The notes beneath the pieces are model-generated. The model had not been told where the DNA came from, did not search any database, and saw nothing but the letters and a program-made list of their open reading frames with translations. 64,000 nt of DNA from an uncultured Lactobacillaceae bacterium (lineage in GTDB: Bacteria; Bacillota; Bacilli; Lactobacillales; Lactobacillaceae): the NCBI GenBank assembly GCA_945273735.1, contig CALYPJ010000001.1, positions 1 to 64,000 of the forward strand. Direction: 5' to 3'. The position numbers and the translations under genes were made by a program. Positions 1 to 7,739 of the stretch are shown piece by piece; the stretch's first letter is position 1, and each line of letters opens with the position of its first letter.

Positions 1-1
1 C

Positions 2-97
2 TTTAAAGTTGCTAAAAAAGGTAATGTAACAATGTATAATCTGGGTGGTAATCAATGGGTAGACTCTAATTTCTTTATAGTTAAACGTTTATATTAA
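2..97 (+). CDS. C-terminal end of a surface-type protein (partial)
   Basis: An open frame enters from the left edge and stops with TAA at 95-97. The 31 visible residues are rich in Gly, Asn, Val and aromatic residues and end in VKRLY. The pattern (KGNVTMYNLGGNQWV) resembles the last strand-turn-strand repeat of SH3-like or SLAP-type cell-wall domains that end many lactobacillus secreted proteins. This is a resemblance in style only; too little is present to name a family. A strong terminator follows directly. Confidence 0.4.
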   Translation, partial: FKVAKKGNVTMYNLGGNQWVDSNFFIVKRLY

Positions 98-100
98 TTT

Positions 101-131
101 AAAAAAGCAGTTTGATTAAACTGCTTTTTTT
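101..131 (+). terminator. Intrinsic terminator of the upstream surface gene
   Basis: The hairpin AAGCAGTTT / AAACTGCTT around a short GATT loop is followed by a run of T. It sits four bases after the stop codon of the partial gene. Confidence 0.85.
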
Positions 132-143
132 ATTTCATAAAGT

Positions 144-180
144 AAAAAGTGTTGGAAAATAAATTTCCAACACTTTTTTT
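144..180. terminator. Bidirectional terminator between surface gene and ddl
   Basis: An inverted repeat AAAAAGTGTTGGAAA / TTTCCAACACTTTTTTT has A and T tracts on its two sides, so it can end transcription from both directions. On the minus strand it lies about 55 bases beyond the ddl stop. Confidence 0.8.
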
Positions 181-233
181 AATAAATAAATGTTTAAATG
201 CACGTAATTTGAAATTTAAGTTGATTTAAATAT

Positions 234-1283
234 TTAAAGTTGTTCGTAAATTCTAATTTTTTCTTTTAAAATCATTTCAATTAAATCGGGATAAGAAATT
301 CCATCAGCTTCTGCTTCTTGTGGCATTAGTGATAGTGGTGTTAAACCCGGAAGAACATTGGCTTCAATAATGTAAAATCCATTTTCATTTAGTAAATAAT
401 CAAGGCGGAAGTAATTCATTAAATTTAATTTTTTGCCTACTTCAAGAGAAATTTGATCCATTTGCTTTTGTAAAGAAGCGGAAAAATTCTCTGGTGGTGT
501 TTTAAAGATAGTTGTATTACCAGTTTTGAATTTATGTTCAAAATCATACCATCCGTCATTAACAATAATTTCAATAGCAGGAAGGGGTCGATCACCAATA
601 ATTCCTTGTGAAAATTCTCTTCCTTTAATATATTGTTCAACAATTATGTAATCGTCGAATACATAATCATTAATGATTGCTTTTTTTGTTTCATCGTAAT
701 TGTTGGCAATTACCGTTCCGACGCTAGACCCACCGTTAACTGGTTTAACAACAACAGGGTAGCCAAAGCTAAATTTGTCAGGAATTGGTTCTCCTTTATG
801 AATAGTTATAAAATCGGCAGTAGGAATATCATAGTATTTCATAATTTCTTTTGCTTTAGATTTATTCATGGCTAAAGCAGCACCAAAATAGTCTGACCCA
901 GTATATTTAATATTATAAAGATCAAGAAATGCTTGAACTTGACCACTTTCCCCTGCACCACCGTGTAAAGCAATAAAGACAAAATCAGCTGCCCTTAAAA
1001 CTTTAATTACATTAGGACCAAAATATGTACCATCATCATCTGGCCGCAATTGACGAATTTTTTCTTCGGTTAAAACTGATGTATCAATATCGATATTGTA
1101 ATCGATAACTTTGGAGGAAAATAGGTTATCTAATTCATCAGGAAGATTTTTGATTCCTAAAAATGAATCAATTAAACAAACCTGATATCCTTTTTCTCGT
1201 AATGCATTAGCAATCCGTTTGCCTGACACTAATGATACATTACGTTCGGTACTTATTCCTCCAGCTAAAACAGCTATTTTCAT
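234..1283 (-). CDS. ddl: D-alanine--D-alanine/D-lactate ligase (Ddl)
   Basis: ATP-grasp ligase that joins D-Ala to a second D-residue for the peptidoglycan stem terminus in the cytoplasm. Visible landmarks are the N-terminal AVLAGGISTERNVSL strand-loop, HGGAGESG at 107-114, the ATP-binding KPVNGGSSVG at 180-189, and the metal-binding EANVLPG at 307-313. Length 349 is normal. In the omega-loop, where D-Ala-D-Ala ligases carry the EAKY tyrosine (Y216 of E. coli DdlB), this protein reads YDFEHKF with Phe252. In the family, Phe at this place goes with D-Ala-D-Lac synthesis and intrinsic vancomycin resistance. Assignment as Ddl is firm; the D-lactate specificity is inferred from the one residue. 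It is monocistronic, with a terminator downstream. Confidence 0.9.
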   Translation of the reverse strand: MKIAVLAGGISTERNVSLVSGKRIANALREKGYQVCLIDSFLGIKNLPDELDNLFSSKVIDYNIDIDTSVLTEEKIRQLRPDDDGTYFGPNVIKVLRAADFVFIALHGGAGESGQVQAFLDLYNIKYTGSDYFGAALAMNKSKAKEIMKYYDIPTADFITIHKGEPIPDKFSFGYPVVVKPVNGGSSVGTVIANNYDETKKAIINDYVFDDYIIVEQYIKGREFSQGIIGDRPLPAIEIIVNDGWYDFEHKFKTGNTTIFKTPPENFSASLQKQMDQISLEVGKKLNLMNYFRLDYLLNENGFYIIEANVLPGLTPLSLMPQEAEADGISYPDLIEMILKEKIRIYEQL

Positions 1284-1366
1284 TTTGTACCTCGCTACGT
1301 GTTTTATTGAACCTCAATTTTACCATTCTTTTTTAATAATTGCGAAAATCTTTTTTAAAGATAGGT

Positions 1367-1372
1367 TATAAT
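1367..1372 (+). promoter_or_regulatory. Putative -10 box immediately upstream of the DUF3290-like gene
   Basis: TATAAT lies six bases before the ATG at 1379. Normal sigma-A geometry would place the transcript start at or next to that ATG. The -35 region is poor: TTGCGA at 1340-1345 is 21 bases away. Confidence 0.4.
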
Positions 1373-1378
1373 TTGGTC

Positions 1379-2020
1379 ATGAATATTTGGAATCTTTTTG
1401 GTATTATGATGTGGATTTTTGCAATTATTATTGTGGGCTTTTTGATCCATGGAATCCGCATGCGCCACTTAAAATTAGAAATAATTAATCGTGAAAAAGG
1501 AATTAAACAATTTATTTTATTCCGAGATATCATCGATTCGGTGATTTTAGTTGTGTTACTTGGATCTTTAACTTTGTTTACCTTTTTTTCACCTGTAGAC
1601 ATAAATGATCAAAAAAATGTTGAAGTTGATTATTCTTTTAATACTTTAATTTTGCAGCCAGGATCGCCAAGTTATTATGTTAAGGCTCGATTATCTAATG
1701 GTAAAAAGCCAATTCAATACTTCACATACTGGACAGCGGGGACTAAACATGAAACTAATAGTTGGCATGCTGCAATTTCTGATGGTGCTGATCCAATCAA
1801 TTTAGCGGGGAAGCAATATCATTGGCCAAAAGATAAAGTTAAAGAGTATGAAACTTCTTCAGAAAAAGCTTTTGTAGCAACAATGCAGGCTCGTTACAAA
1901 AATAATTTTTGGAATGGCCTCAAATTAAAAGCCGGAGGAATTGCAGATGAATATCGCTTAATACGAATACCGGCAGCTTCTTTTATTAAAATTATTCAAG
2001 ATCATAGTGAAGATAATTAA
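1379..2020 (+). CDS. DUF3290-like membrane protein
   Basis: A 213-residue protein with two N-terminal membrane helices (about residues 5-25 and 55-75) separated by a basic cytoplasmic segment, then a soluble domain of about 130 residues. The layout and motifs (FRDIIDS near the second helix, a YYVKARLSNGKKPIQYFTYW stretch) match the DUF3290 family of lactobacilli, whose function is unknown. I chose the ATG at 1379 over an upstream TTG at 1340 because the protein then begins just before its first helix. No ribosome binding site precedes this ATG, and a TATAAT lies seven bases upstream, so the message may be leaderless. It converges on queH with only three bases between the stops. Confidence 0.7.
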   Translation: MNIWNLFGIMMWIFAIIIVGFLIHGIRMRHLKLEIINREKGIKQFILFRDIIDSVILVVLLGSLTLFTFFSPVDINDQKNVEVDYSFNTLILQPGSPSYYVKARLSNGKKPIQYFTYWTAGTKHETNSWHAAISDGADPINLAGKQYHWPKDKVKEYETSSEKAFVATMQARYKNNFWNGLKLKAGGIADEYRLIRIPAASFIKIIQDHSEDN

Positions 2021-2023
2021 TTT

Positions 2024-2809
2024 TTAATCGACCGTTGATGCTTCTTTATGCTGAAAATTAAATTTAACTAAATCAAAATTAGAATAACGATCATGATTTA
2101 ATTTGACAAATTCATCAGCTTCACGAGAAATTTGTTTTAGATCAAGCATCTCCATTTTCTTGGCTGCAAATAAGCAACCACAATATTTTTGGCGATAAAC
2201 ATTATATTCTTCACAAATTTCAATTGAGCGGTGAAAACCATCGTTTTTTTTGAAATCCGAAGGCAACCATTTTGTTTGATATAAATGTTGGATTTCGATT
2301 CCAATTTGATTCAAAGTCTGCGAATTTTTATGGGGACTAATTGTTAATGAGGTTCCAAAATAATCAAAATTATGTTCTTTAGCATAAAGGGCTGCAGCAG
2401 TTAATCGTAAATTATAACAAACGTTACAGCGTAATCCGCCTTCTGGTTCATTATGTAAATTTTTAACCTCCTTAAGATAGGTATTTGGTTGATATTTAGT
2501 CTCAATTATTTGAACATCGTTACCGGTTTTTTCATTAAAATCTTTGATAAAGTTTCGTAAAACAATTCGGCGGCGCTCCCACTCATTACGTGGCTGAATA
2601 TTATTGTTGTAATAATAAATTGTGATATCAGCATACTGACATAAGTATTCTAAAGGATAGGTCGTACAAGGTGCACAACAGGCATGCATTAAAATTTTAG
2701 GGCGGACATTTTGTTCTTCCCACGATTTGATTAATTTTTGAAGTAATCGATCATAATTTATCTTCTGATTTTGGTTCATCCATTTTAAAATTTCGTTAAC
2801 ATTTTTCAT
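2024..2809 (-). CDS. queH: Epoxyqueuosine reductase QueH
   Basis: Catalyses the last step of queuosine formation, reducing epoxyqueuosine in tRNA; QueH is the non-cobalamin enzyme that replaces QueG. The diagnostic cysteines are all present: HACCAPC (C44, C45, C48), RCNVCY (C128, C131) and YCGC (C210, C212), which bind an iron-sulfur cluster and an extra metal in the family. Also present are the FGTSLTISPHKN segment (151-162) and a length of 261, within the family range. No other queuosine gene is in the window, so the cell probably salvages a precursor or encodes the rest elsewhere. Confidence 0.92.
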   Translation of the reverse strand: MKNVNEILKWMNQNQKINYDRLLQKLIKSWEEQNVRPKILMHACCAPCTTYPLEYLCQYADITIYYYNNNIQPRNEWERRRIVLRNFIKDFNEKTGNDVQIIETKYQPNTYLKEVKNLHNEPEGGLRCNVCYNLRLTAAALYAKEHNFDYFGTSLTISPHKNSQTLNQIGIEIQHLYQTKWLPSDFKKNDGFHRSIEICEEYNVYRQKYCGCLFAAKKMEMLDLKQISREADEFVKLNHDRYSNFDLVKFNFQHKEASTVD

Positions 2810-3075
2810 TTTAGTTCCTTGTATATATTAAGTCTTATGATTGGTTAAATTATTTTATAAGTCTATTTTCGCACAACTGAATAACTCATAATTTATTTTT
2901 AATTTTTACCTGCTAAAATTTTAAAAATATTTAAATTGATTGGCGTAAATGGGTGTGATTAATAATTATTTTATTAATGAGTAATTTGTAGAGATTGAAG
3001 CAAAACCAATTAGGAAAGCATTTACAAGCTATATAAATTAATATAAAATTGAAACTGAAAGATTAAGGTTAGCTT

Positions 3076-4356
3076 ATGACACAAAAACAAAGTTATCAAA
3101 TTAATCAAAAACAATTGCAACGCTTGGCTCTAACTCAAAGTATGAAGCAAGCAATTTTAGTATTGCAGACTAATTTATTGGATTTGACTGATTATGTTCA
3201 AGATTTAAGTATGGCAAATCCTTTATTTGATGTAAATCCAACAATTTCGAAACAAGAAGTAGAAATATCAACAGCATTAGAGAATAAATCAATTGAGCGA
3301 CAAACAATCTATGATTATCTTTTGGAACAAGTTCATTTGACAATGAGACAAACTCCGTTAAAAGATGTGGTCATTAAACTAATTGATCGTTTAGATGAAC
3401 ATGGTTATTTATTGTTATCCGATCAGGAGTTATTAAAAGATTTAGAGATTAATCGTGTACAGTTAATGGATGCTAAAGAGTTACTGTATAATTTAGATCC
3501 TCCAGGAGTGGGTGCACAATCGTTACATGAATGTTTAACGTTACAGTTAGAATTTAAAAAAGCAACTAAAAACTCTACTTTAGCGTTGCAGATGTTGGAA
3601 TACTGTTATGATGAGTTATTAAATCATAGTTGGTTAAAAATCGCACAAAAACTTCAAAAATCAAGAACTGAAATAGATACGGCTTTTAAATTAATTCAAA
3701 CTTTATCTCCTTATCCCTATGTTAGTGATTATGGTAAAAGTGACTATATAATTCCTGAATTAATTGTTAAAAATAATCATGGACATCTATCATTGGAGGT
3801 CACAAAATATGGCTATCCTAATTTGGTGTTTGCTGAAGAAACTTATGATGAATTAAAAAAGAACACTGATCTTGAAGTTAAGGCTTATATTAAAAATAAA
3901 TATCAAGAGTACCAAGCGCTTAAAACGAATTTAGATCATCGTATTCAAACAATTGCAATGATTGGTCGGTGTATTGTTCAGGCTCAATCATCATTTCTTC
4001 TTGGGGAAACTCAAGAATTACATCCTTTATTACTGAGAGATGTAGCTCAAAAACTAGGAGTTAGTATTTCAACTGTTAGTCGTACAATTAATGGTAAATA
4101 TCTACAAACTGATTCTGGAATATTTGAACTCAAATTTTTCTTTACTAAGCGGAGTAATGGTAATGCAAATCAGTCAGTTGATCAAGTAAAAAGAAAAATT
4201 AGCGATTTAATTGAACAAGAGAATCCCCAGCATCCATTAAGCGATCAAAAAATAGTTGAATTATTGTCAAAAAAAGGAATTAAAATTGCTCGACGAACCG
4301 TTAGTAAGTATCGCGAGGAACTTGGAATTATGTCATCTAGTAAACGTAAAATTTAA
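3076..4356 (+). CDS. rpoN: RNA polymerase sigma-54 factor
   Basis: Alternative sigma factor that directs polymerase to -24/-12 promoters and needs an AAA+ activator. Region I at the N-terminus is glutamine- and leucine-rich (QLQRLALTQSMKQAI, residues about 13-27). The core-binding region follows. A helix-turn-helix lies near 327-350 (RDVAQKLGVSISTVSRTING), and the RpoN box ARRTVSKYRE is close to the C-terminus (about 404-413). Length 426 is slightly short but complete. In low-GC Gram-positives RpoN usually serves LevR/ManR-controlled mannose-class PTS operons. A mannose-class PTS occurs at 56-58 kb, but no LevR-type activator is in the window. Monocistronic. Confidence 0.95.
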   Translation: MTQKQSYQINQKQLQRLALTQSMKQAILVLQTNLLDLTDYVQDLSMANPLFDVNPTISKQEVEISTALENKSIERQTIYDYLLEQVHLTMRQTPLKDVVIKLIDRLDEHGYLLLSDQELLKDLEINRVQLMDAKELLYNLDPPGVGAQSLHECLTLQLEFKKATKNSTLALQMLEYCYDELLNHSWLKIAQKLQKSRTEIDTAFKLIQTLSPYPYVSDYGKSDYIIPELIVKNNHGHLSLEVTKYGYPNLVFAEETYDELKKNTDLEVKAYIKNKYQEYQALKTNLDHRIQTIAMIGRCIVQAQSSFLLGETQELHPLLLRDVAQKLGVSISTVSRTINGKYLQTDSGIFELKFFFTKRSNGNANQSVDQVKRKISDLIEQENPQHPLSDQKIVELLSKKGIKIARRTVSKYREELGIMSSSKRKI

Positions 4357-4390
4357 TTAAAAATATATTTGATTGAATAGTGAGAAAAGA

Positions 4391-4429
4391 CTGATGGGAA
4401 ATTAAACTTGATTTTTCACCAGTTTTTTT
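4391..4429 (+). terminator. Probable terminator of rpoN
   Basis: An imperfect hairpin (CTGATGGGAAAT pairing with ATTTTTCACCAG, including mismatches) precedes a run of seven T, about 35 bases after the rpoN stop. Confidence 0.6.
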
Positions 4430-4611
4430 GAATCTTTTTAACATAAATTTTAGTTTTATTTAATTCAATAACTTATCGTTGATTAAATTAGAAAATTAAT
4501 TAAGAATTTAATTGATTATTTTTATTAAGAACTGTTTATTTTATTTCAATAAAAATCTTGTTCAGTTTAATTAGTTAGATCATACTAATAAAAAAAGGAG
4601 GAGCATTAAAG

Positions 4612-5238
4612 ATGAAGTTTTTAATTACAGGTTTTAACCCGTTTAACGCCGAAAAAATAAATCCGGCAATTGAGGTGGTAAAAAGGTTGCCGGATCAGAT
4701 AAAAGGGGCCCAACTAATTAAGTTAGAAATACCTACCGAATTTAAAAAATCTCAAGATCTAATTAAGAAAGCCATTATTGAAAATCAACCTGACTATGTA
4801 ATTAACGTTGGGCAAGCTGGTGGTCGTTTTGCAATTACTCCTGAACGGGTGGCAATAAATTTCGTTGATAGTAAGGTTAAAGATAATGCAGGTGAACAAT
4901 TAATTAATCAGCCGATTCATTCTGATGGTAAAACCGCTTATTTTACTCAGTTACCAATAAAAGCAATGGTGCAAGCGATTCGTCAAGTTGGGATTCCAAG
5001 TGAAATTTCTAATTCAGCTGGCACTTATGTTTGTAATTCACTTTTTTATCATGTTCAATATCTACGAGAAAAGAATTTTCCTAATTTAAAAGCTGGTTTC
5101 ATTCATGTTCCTTTTTTGCCTCAACAAATAGTTAATCGTTCTCATACCCCTGCCATGTCTCTAAGTGATATGGTTACTGGTTTAACAGCAGCTTTGAATG
5201 CAATTATTGAGCGTGATGGTTTAGAAGATATTAAATAG
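4612..5238 (+). CDS. pcp: Pyrrolidone-carboxylate peptidase
   Basis: Cytosolic cysteine peptidase (family C15) that removes N-terminal pyroglutamate from peptides. The catalytic triad is visible: Glu78 in TPERVAINF, Cys141 in [13 protein letters not shown] and His165 in FIHVPFLP, each offset by three from the B. subtilis numbering. The N-terminal [16 protein letters not shown] matches the family. Length 208 is typical. An AGGAGG Shine-Dalgarno ends nine bases before the ATG. Single-gene unit. Confidence 0.95.
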   Translation: MKFLITGFNPFNAEKINPAIEVVKRLPDQIKGAQLIKLEIPTEFKKSQDLIKKAIIENQPDYVINVGQAGGRFAITPERVAINFVDSKVKDNAGEQLINQPIHSDGKTAYFTQLPIKAMVQAIRQVGIPSEISNSAGTYVCNSLFYHVQYLREKNFPNLKAGFIHVPFLPQQIVNRSHTPAMSLSDMVTGLTAALNAIIERDGLEDIK

Positions 5239-5277
5239 ATTTATTTGGCTTTTAGGGGACTTTTTATAAAAAAGAGC

Positions 5278-5306
5278 TTGACATAAGTTTTCAAATTATT
5301 TATATT
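5278..5306 (+). promoter_or_regulatory. Sigma-A promoter of the metal-efflux operon
   Basis: TTGACA (5278-5283) and TATATT (5301-5306) are separated by exactly 17 bases. The predicted start, near 5313, falls inside the operator repeats. Confidence 0.8.
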
Positions 5307-5311
5307 TAATT

Positions 5312-5340
5312 GAACAATTGAACAGATGTTCAAATGAACA
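5312..5340. promoter_or_regulatory. SmtB/CzrA-type operator
   Basis: The palindrome TTGAACA-GA-TGTTCAA (5318-5333) is flanked by two further GAACA half-sites, at 5312-5316 and 5336-5340. This is the usual 12-2-12 arrangement of ArsR/SmtB-family metal-sensor operators. It overlaps the predicted transcript start of the ATPase gene, and the second gene of the unit encodes an SmtB-like protein, so the pair is self-consistent. Confidence 0.8.
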
Positions 5341-5369
5341 AATATAAATTTTAAAGGAGTCACCGAGCC

Positions 5370-7238
5370 ATGAAATTTACAAAAGCAGTTTGGTTTTATC
5401 TGGTAGGCTTAGTTGCTTTTATCATAGCAATGTTATTGCCGGAAAATATGTTGCTTGTGCGAAATTTAGAATATACTTTAACGGTTTTATTAGCTGGATA
5501 CCATGTAATTTGGGAAGGAGTTAGTGATACAGTTAGCCAATCAATAAATCAGCATAAATTTATCCCTAATATTCATATTTTAATGTTACTAGCTGCGTTG
5601 GGTTCGATGATTATTGGTAGTTTTCAAGAGGCAGCACTTTTAATTTTGATTTTTGCAGGAGCCCATTTTTTAGAAGAATATGCAGAAGATAAAAGCCGCA
5701 AAGAAATCACTTCTTTATTAAAAATGGCACCACATGAGGCTCGACGGTTTAAACCTGATGGTGAAGTTGAAATAGTAAAAGTTGAAGATTTAATAATTGG
5801 TGATCGATTACAAGTTTTAAATGGTGCTCAAATTCCCACTGATGGTTTAATCATAAAAGGTACTGCAAGTATTGATGAAGCTTCTATTAATGGTGAAAGT
5901 ATACCTAAGGAAAAGGCCTTAGGTGATGAAGTTTATGGTGGTACGATTAATGGTAATTCAACTTTTGAAATGGAAGTAACTAAAAACAGTTCAGATACAG
6001 TATTTGCAAAAATTATTTCTATGGTAAAAACTGCTCAAGATTCTCCAACTAAAGTAGCTACTAAAATTCAAAAAATGGAGCCAATTTATGTAACGACGAT
6101 TTTATTATTATTACCATTTGTTTTATTAGCGGGTCCTTATTTACTTCACTGGACTTGGAATGAAAGTTTTTATCGAATGATTAATTTTTTAGTGGGAGCT
6201 TCTCCTTGTGCATTAGCTGCTAGTGCAGTTCCTGCAACTTTATCAAGTATTTCTAATTTGGCACGTAATGGTGTTTTATTTAAAGGAGGAGCTTACCTAG
6301 CAAATTTATCACAGTTAAAGACAATTGCTTTTGATAAAACGGGAACCTTAACGCAAGGCGTTCCTACAGTTACTGATTATTACTTTAGTAATCAAGTTGA
6401 TCAAAAAAATCTAATTAATGTTTTAGTTGCTTTAGAGAAACAAAGTAATCATCCTTTAGCTCAAGCCATTGTTGCGGCATTTACTCCGGAAAAGAAACTT
6501 TCCGACTTAAATTGTGAAAATACTATTGGTAAAGGCCTTAGTACTCATTTTTTAGGGCATGATTATTTAGTTGGTAAACCAGAGATTTTTTCTAATATTG
6601 CGATTGCTTTTGAAAATAGAAGAAAAGAGTGGCAAAGTCAAGGTAAAACGGTAATTTATATTGCTCAGAATCAAGATGTTGTAGGGATTATTGGATTATT
6701 GGATCAGCCTAAACCTGCAACTAAAAAAACAATTGAATATTTTAATCAACGTCATATTAAAACTGTAATGATTACCGGTGATGCTTTGGTTACAGGACAG
6801 GCAGTGGGACAAAGTTTAGCAATTAATCAAGTTGTTACTAATGTTTTACCAGATCAAAAAGTTCAAGTAATCGAGAAACTTAAAAAAGAAAATTGTGAAG
6901 TTGCAATGGTTGGAGATGGAGTTAATGACGCTCCAGCTCTAGTTGATGCTAATATTGGAGTAGCAATGGGTTCTGGGACTGATGTGGCAATTGATGTTGC
7001 CGATGTTGTTTTAGTTCAAAATGATCTTTCTCGTTTGGCTTATGCCCATCGATTGTCTCAAAAAATGAACTTAATTGTCATGGAAAATATTATTTTTGCG
7101 TTAGCAGTTGTGTTATTATTATTAGTACTTAATGGATTACAAATTACTAATATTGGATGGGCTGTTGCTCTCCACGAGGGAAGTACTTTAATTGTTACTT
7201 TTAATGGTTTACGTTTATTGTTCTTTCACCGCAAGTAA
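5370..7238 (+). CDS. P1B-type heavy-metal efflux ATPase (P1B-4-like)
   Basis: Membrane ATPase exporting a divalent transition metal. The phosphorylation site is Asp322 in DKTGTLT, with TGES-like NGES in the actuator domain and GDGVNDAPAL in the hinge. The metal-selective helix reads SPC (278-280) rather than CPC, and the last helix carries HEGST (602-606). SPC with HEGGT is the signature of the P1B-4 class (CzcP/CoaT/CtpD), which handles Co, Zn, Fe or Cd. No N-terminal metal-binding domain is present and the length of 622 fits this class. It is co-transcribed with the SmtB-like regulator 37 bases downstream. The exact metal is not readable; Zn or Co is most likely. Confidence 0.9.
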   Translation: MKFTKAVWFYLVGLVAFIIAMLLPENMLLVRNLEYTLTVLLAGYHVIWEGVSDTVSQSINQHKFIPNIHILMLLAALGSMIIGSFQEAALLILIFAGAHFLEEYAEDKSRKEITSLLKMAPHEARRFKPDGEVEIVKVEDLIIGDRLQVLNGAQIPTDGLIIKGTASIDEASINGESIPKEKALGDEVYGGTINGNSTFEMEVTKNSSDTVFAKIISMVKTAQDSPTKVATKIQKMEPIYVTTILLLLPFVLLAGPYLLHWTWNESFYRMINFLVGASPCALAASAVPATLSSISNLARNGVLFKGGAYLANLSQLKTIAFDKTGTLTQGVPTVTDYYFSNQVDQKNLINVLVALEKQSNHPLAQAIVAAFTPEKKLSDLNCENTIGKGLSTHFLGHDYLVGKPEIFSNIAIAFENRRKEWQSQGKTVIYIAQNQDVVGIIGLLDQPKPATKKTIEYFNQRHIKTVMITGDALVTGQAVGQSLAINQVVTNVLPDQKVQVIEKLKKENCEVAMVGDGVNDAPALVDANIGVAMGSGTDVAIDVADVVLVQNDLSRLAYAHRLSQKMNLIVMENIIFALAVVLLLLVLNGLQITNIGWAVALHEGSTLIVTFNGLRLLFFHRK

Positions 7239-7275
7239 AAAATAGTATTTAGAATAGAGGTTAAAAGTTTATTAG

Positions 7276-7623
7276 ATGGGCGATCAAGGTACAAAAAAAA
7301 TTGACTTACCCTCAAAGGAAGAATTGCAACCAATTATTGAGATTTTTAAAACGATGAGTGATCCTACTCGGATGAAAATACTTTTAACGGTTGCGCAAGG
7401 TTCGATTACTGTATCAGACATTGCTCAAACCCTTAATCTGTCAGCTTCTAATGTTTCACATCAACTACGTTTTTTAAAACAGGAAAGATTAGTAACGGGT
7501 AAACGAGTTGATAAACAAGTTTTTTATAGTCTAATTGATGACCATGTATTACAAATTTATCAATTAACAAAAGCACATATTGAAGAAAAAAATGAGAAAC
7601 AAAATAATTATTTAAAAAAGTAG
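7276..7623 (+). CDS. SmtB/CzrA-like ArsR-family metal sensor
   Basis: A 115-residue winged-helix repressor that should release its operator when metal binds. The DNA-reading helix is SASNVSHQLRFLKQ (56-69). The alpha-5 metal site has the spacing D88-x-H90-x10-H101-x2-E104, which equals the SmtB set D104/H106/H117/E120, so a Zn(II)-type sensor is expected. No alpha-3N cysteine site of the CadC kind is seen. It is the second gene of the efflux operon, so the repressor controls its own synthesis through the palindrome upstream of the ATPase. The TAG stop lies inside the terminator stem. Confidence 0.92.
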   Translation: MGDQGTKKIDLPSKEELQPIIEIFKTMSDPTRMKILLTVAQGSITVSDIAQTLNLSASNVSHQLRFLKQERLVTGKRVDKQVFYSLIDDHVLQIYQLTKAHIEEKNEKQNNYLKK

Positions 7624-7651
7624 CTTTGTAATTTTTACAAAGCTATTTTTT
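7621..7651 (+). terminator. Terminator of the metal-efflux operon
   Basis: TAGCTTTGTAA / TTACAAAGCTA with a three-base loop is followed by T6. The stem begins with the stop codon of the sensor gene. Confidence 0.9.
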
Positions 7652-7739
7652 ACTACTAATAAAGAATAAGTAAGAGATAAATTTTTGTTTTTTAATAAAA
7701 ACCTTTACAATTGTATTAGAAATATGTAAAGGAGATTTT

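Noticed and set aside
1366..1602. Minus-strand frame overlapping the DUF3290-like gene
   Set aside because: It mirrors the membrane-helix codons of the real gene and has no ribosome site of its own.
5317..5335. SOS box reading of GAACAGATGTTC
   Set aside because: It fits GAACNNNNGTTC, but the extra half-sites and the co-encoded SmtB-like sensor make a metal-sensor operator the better explanation.
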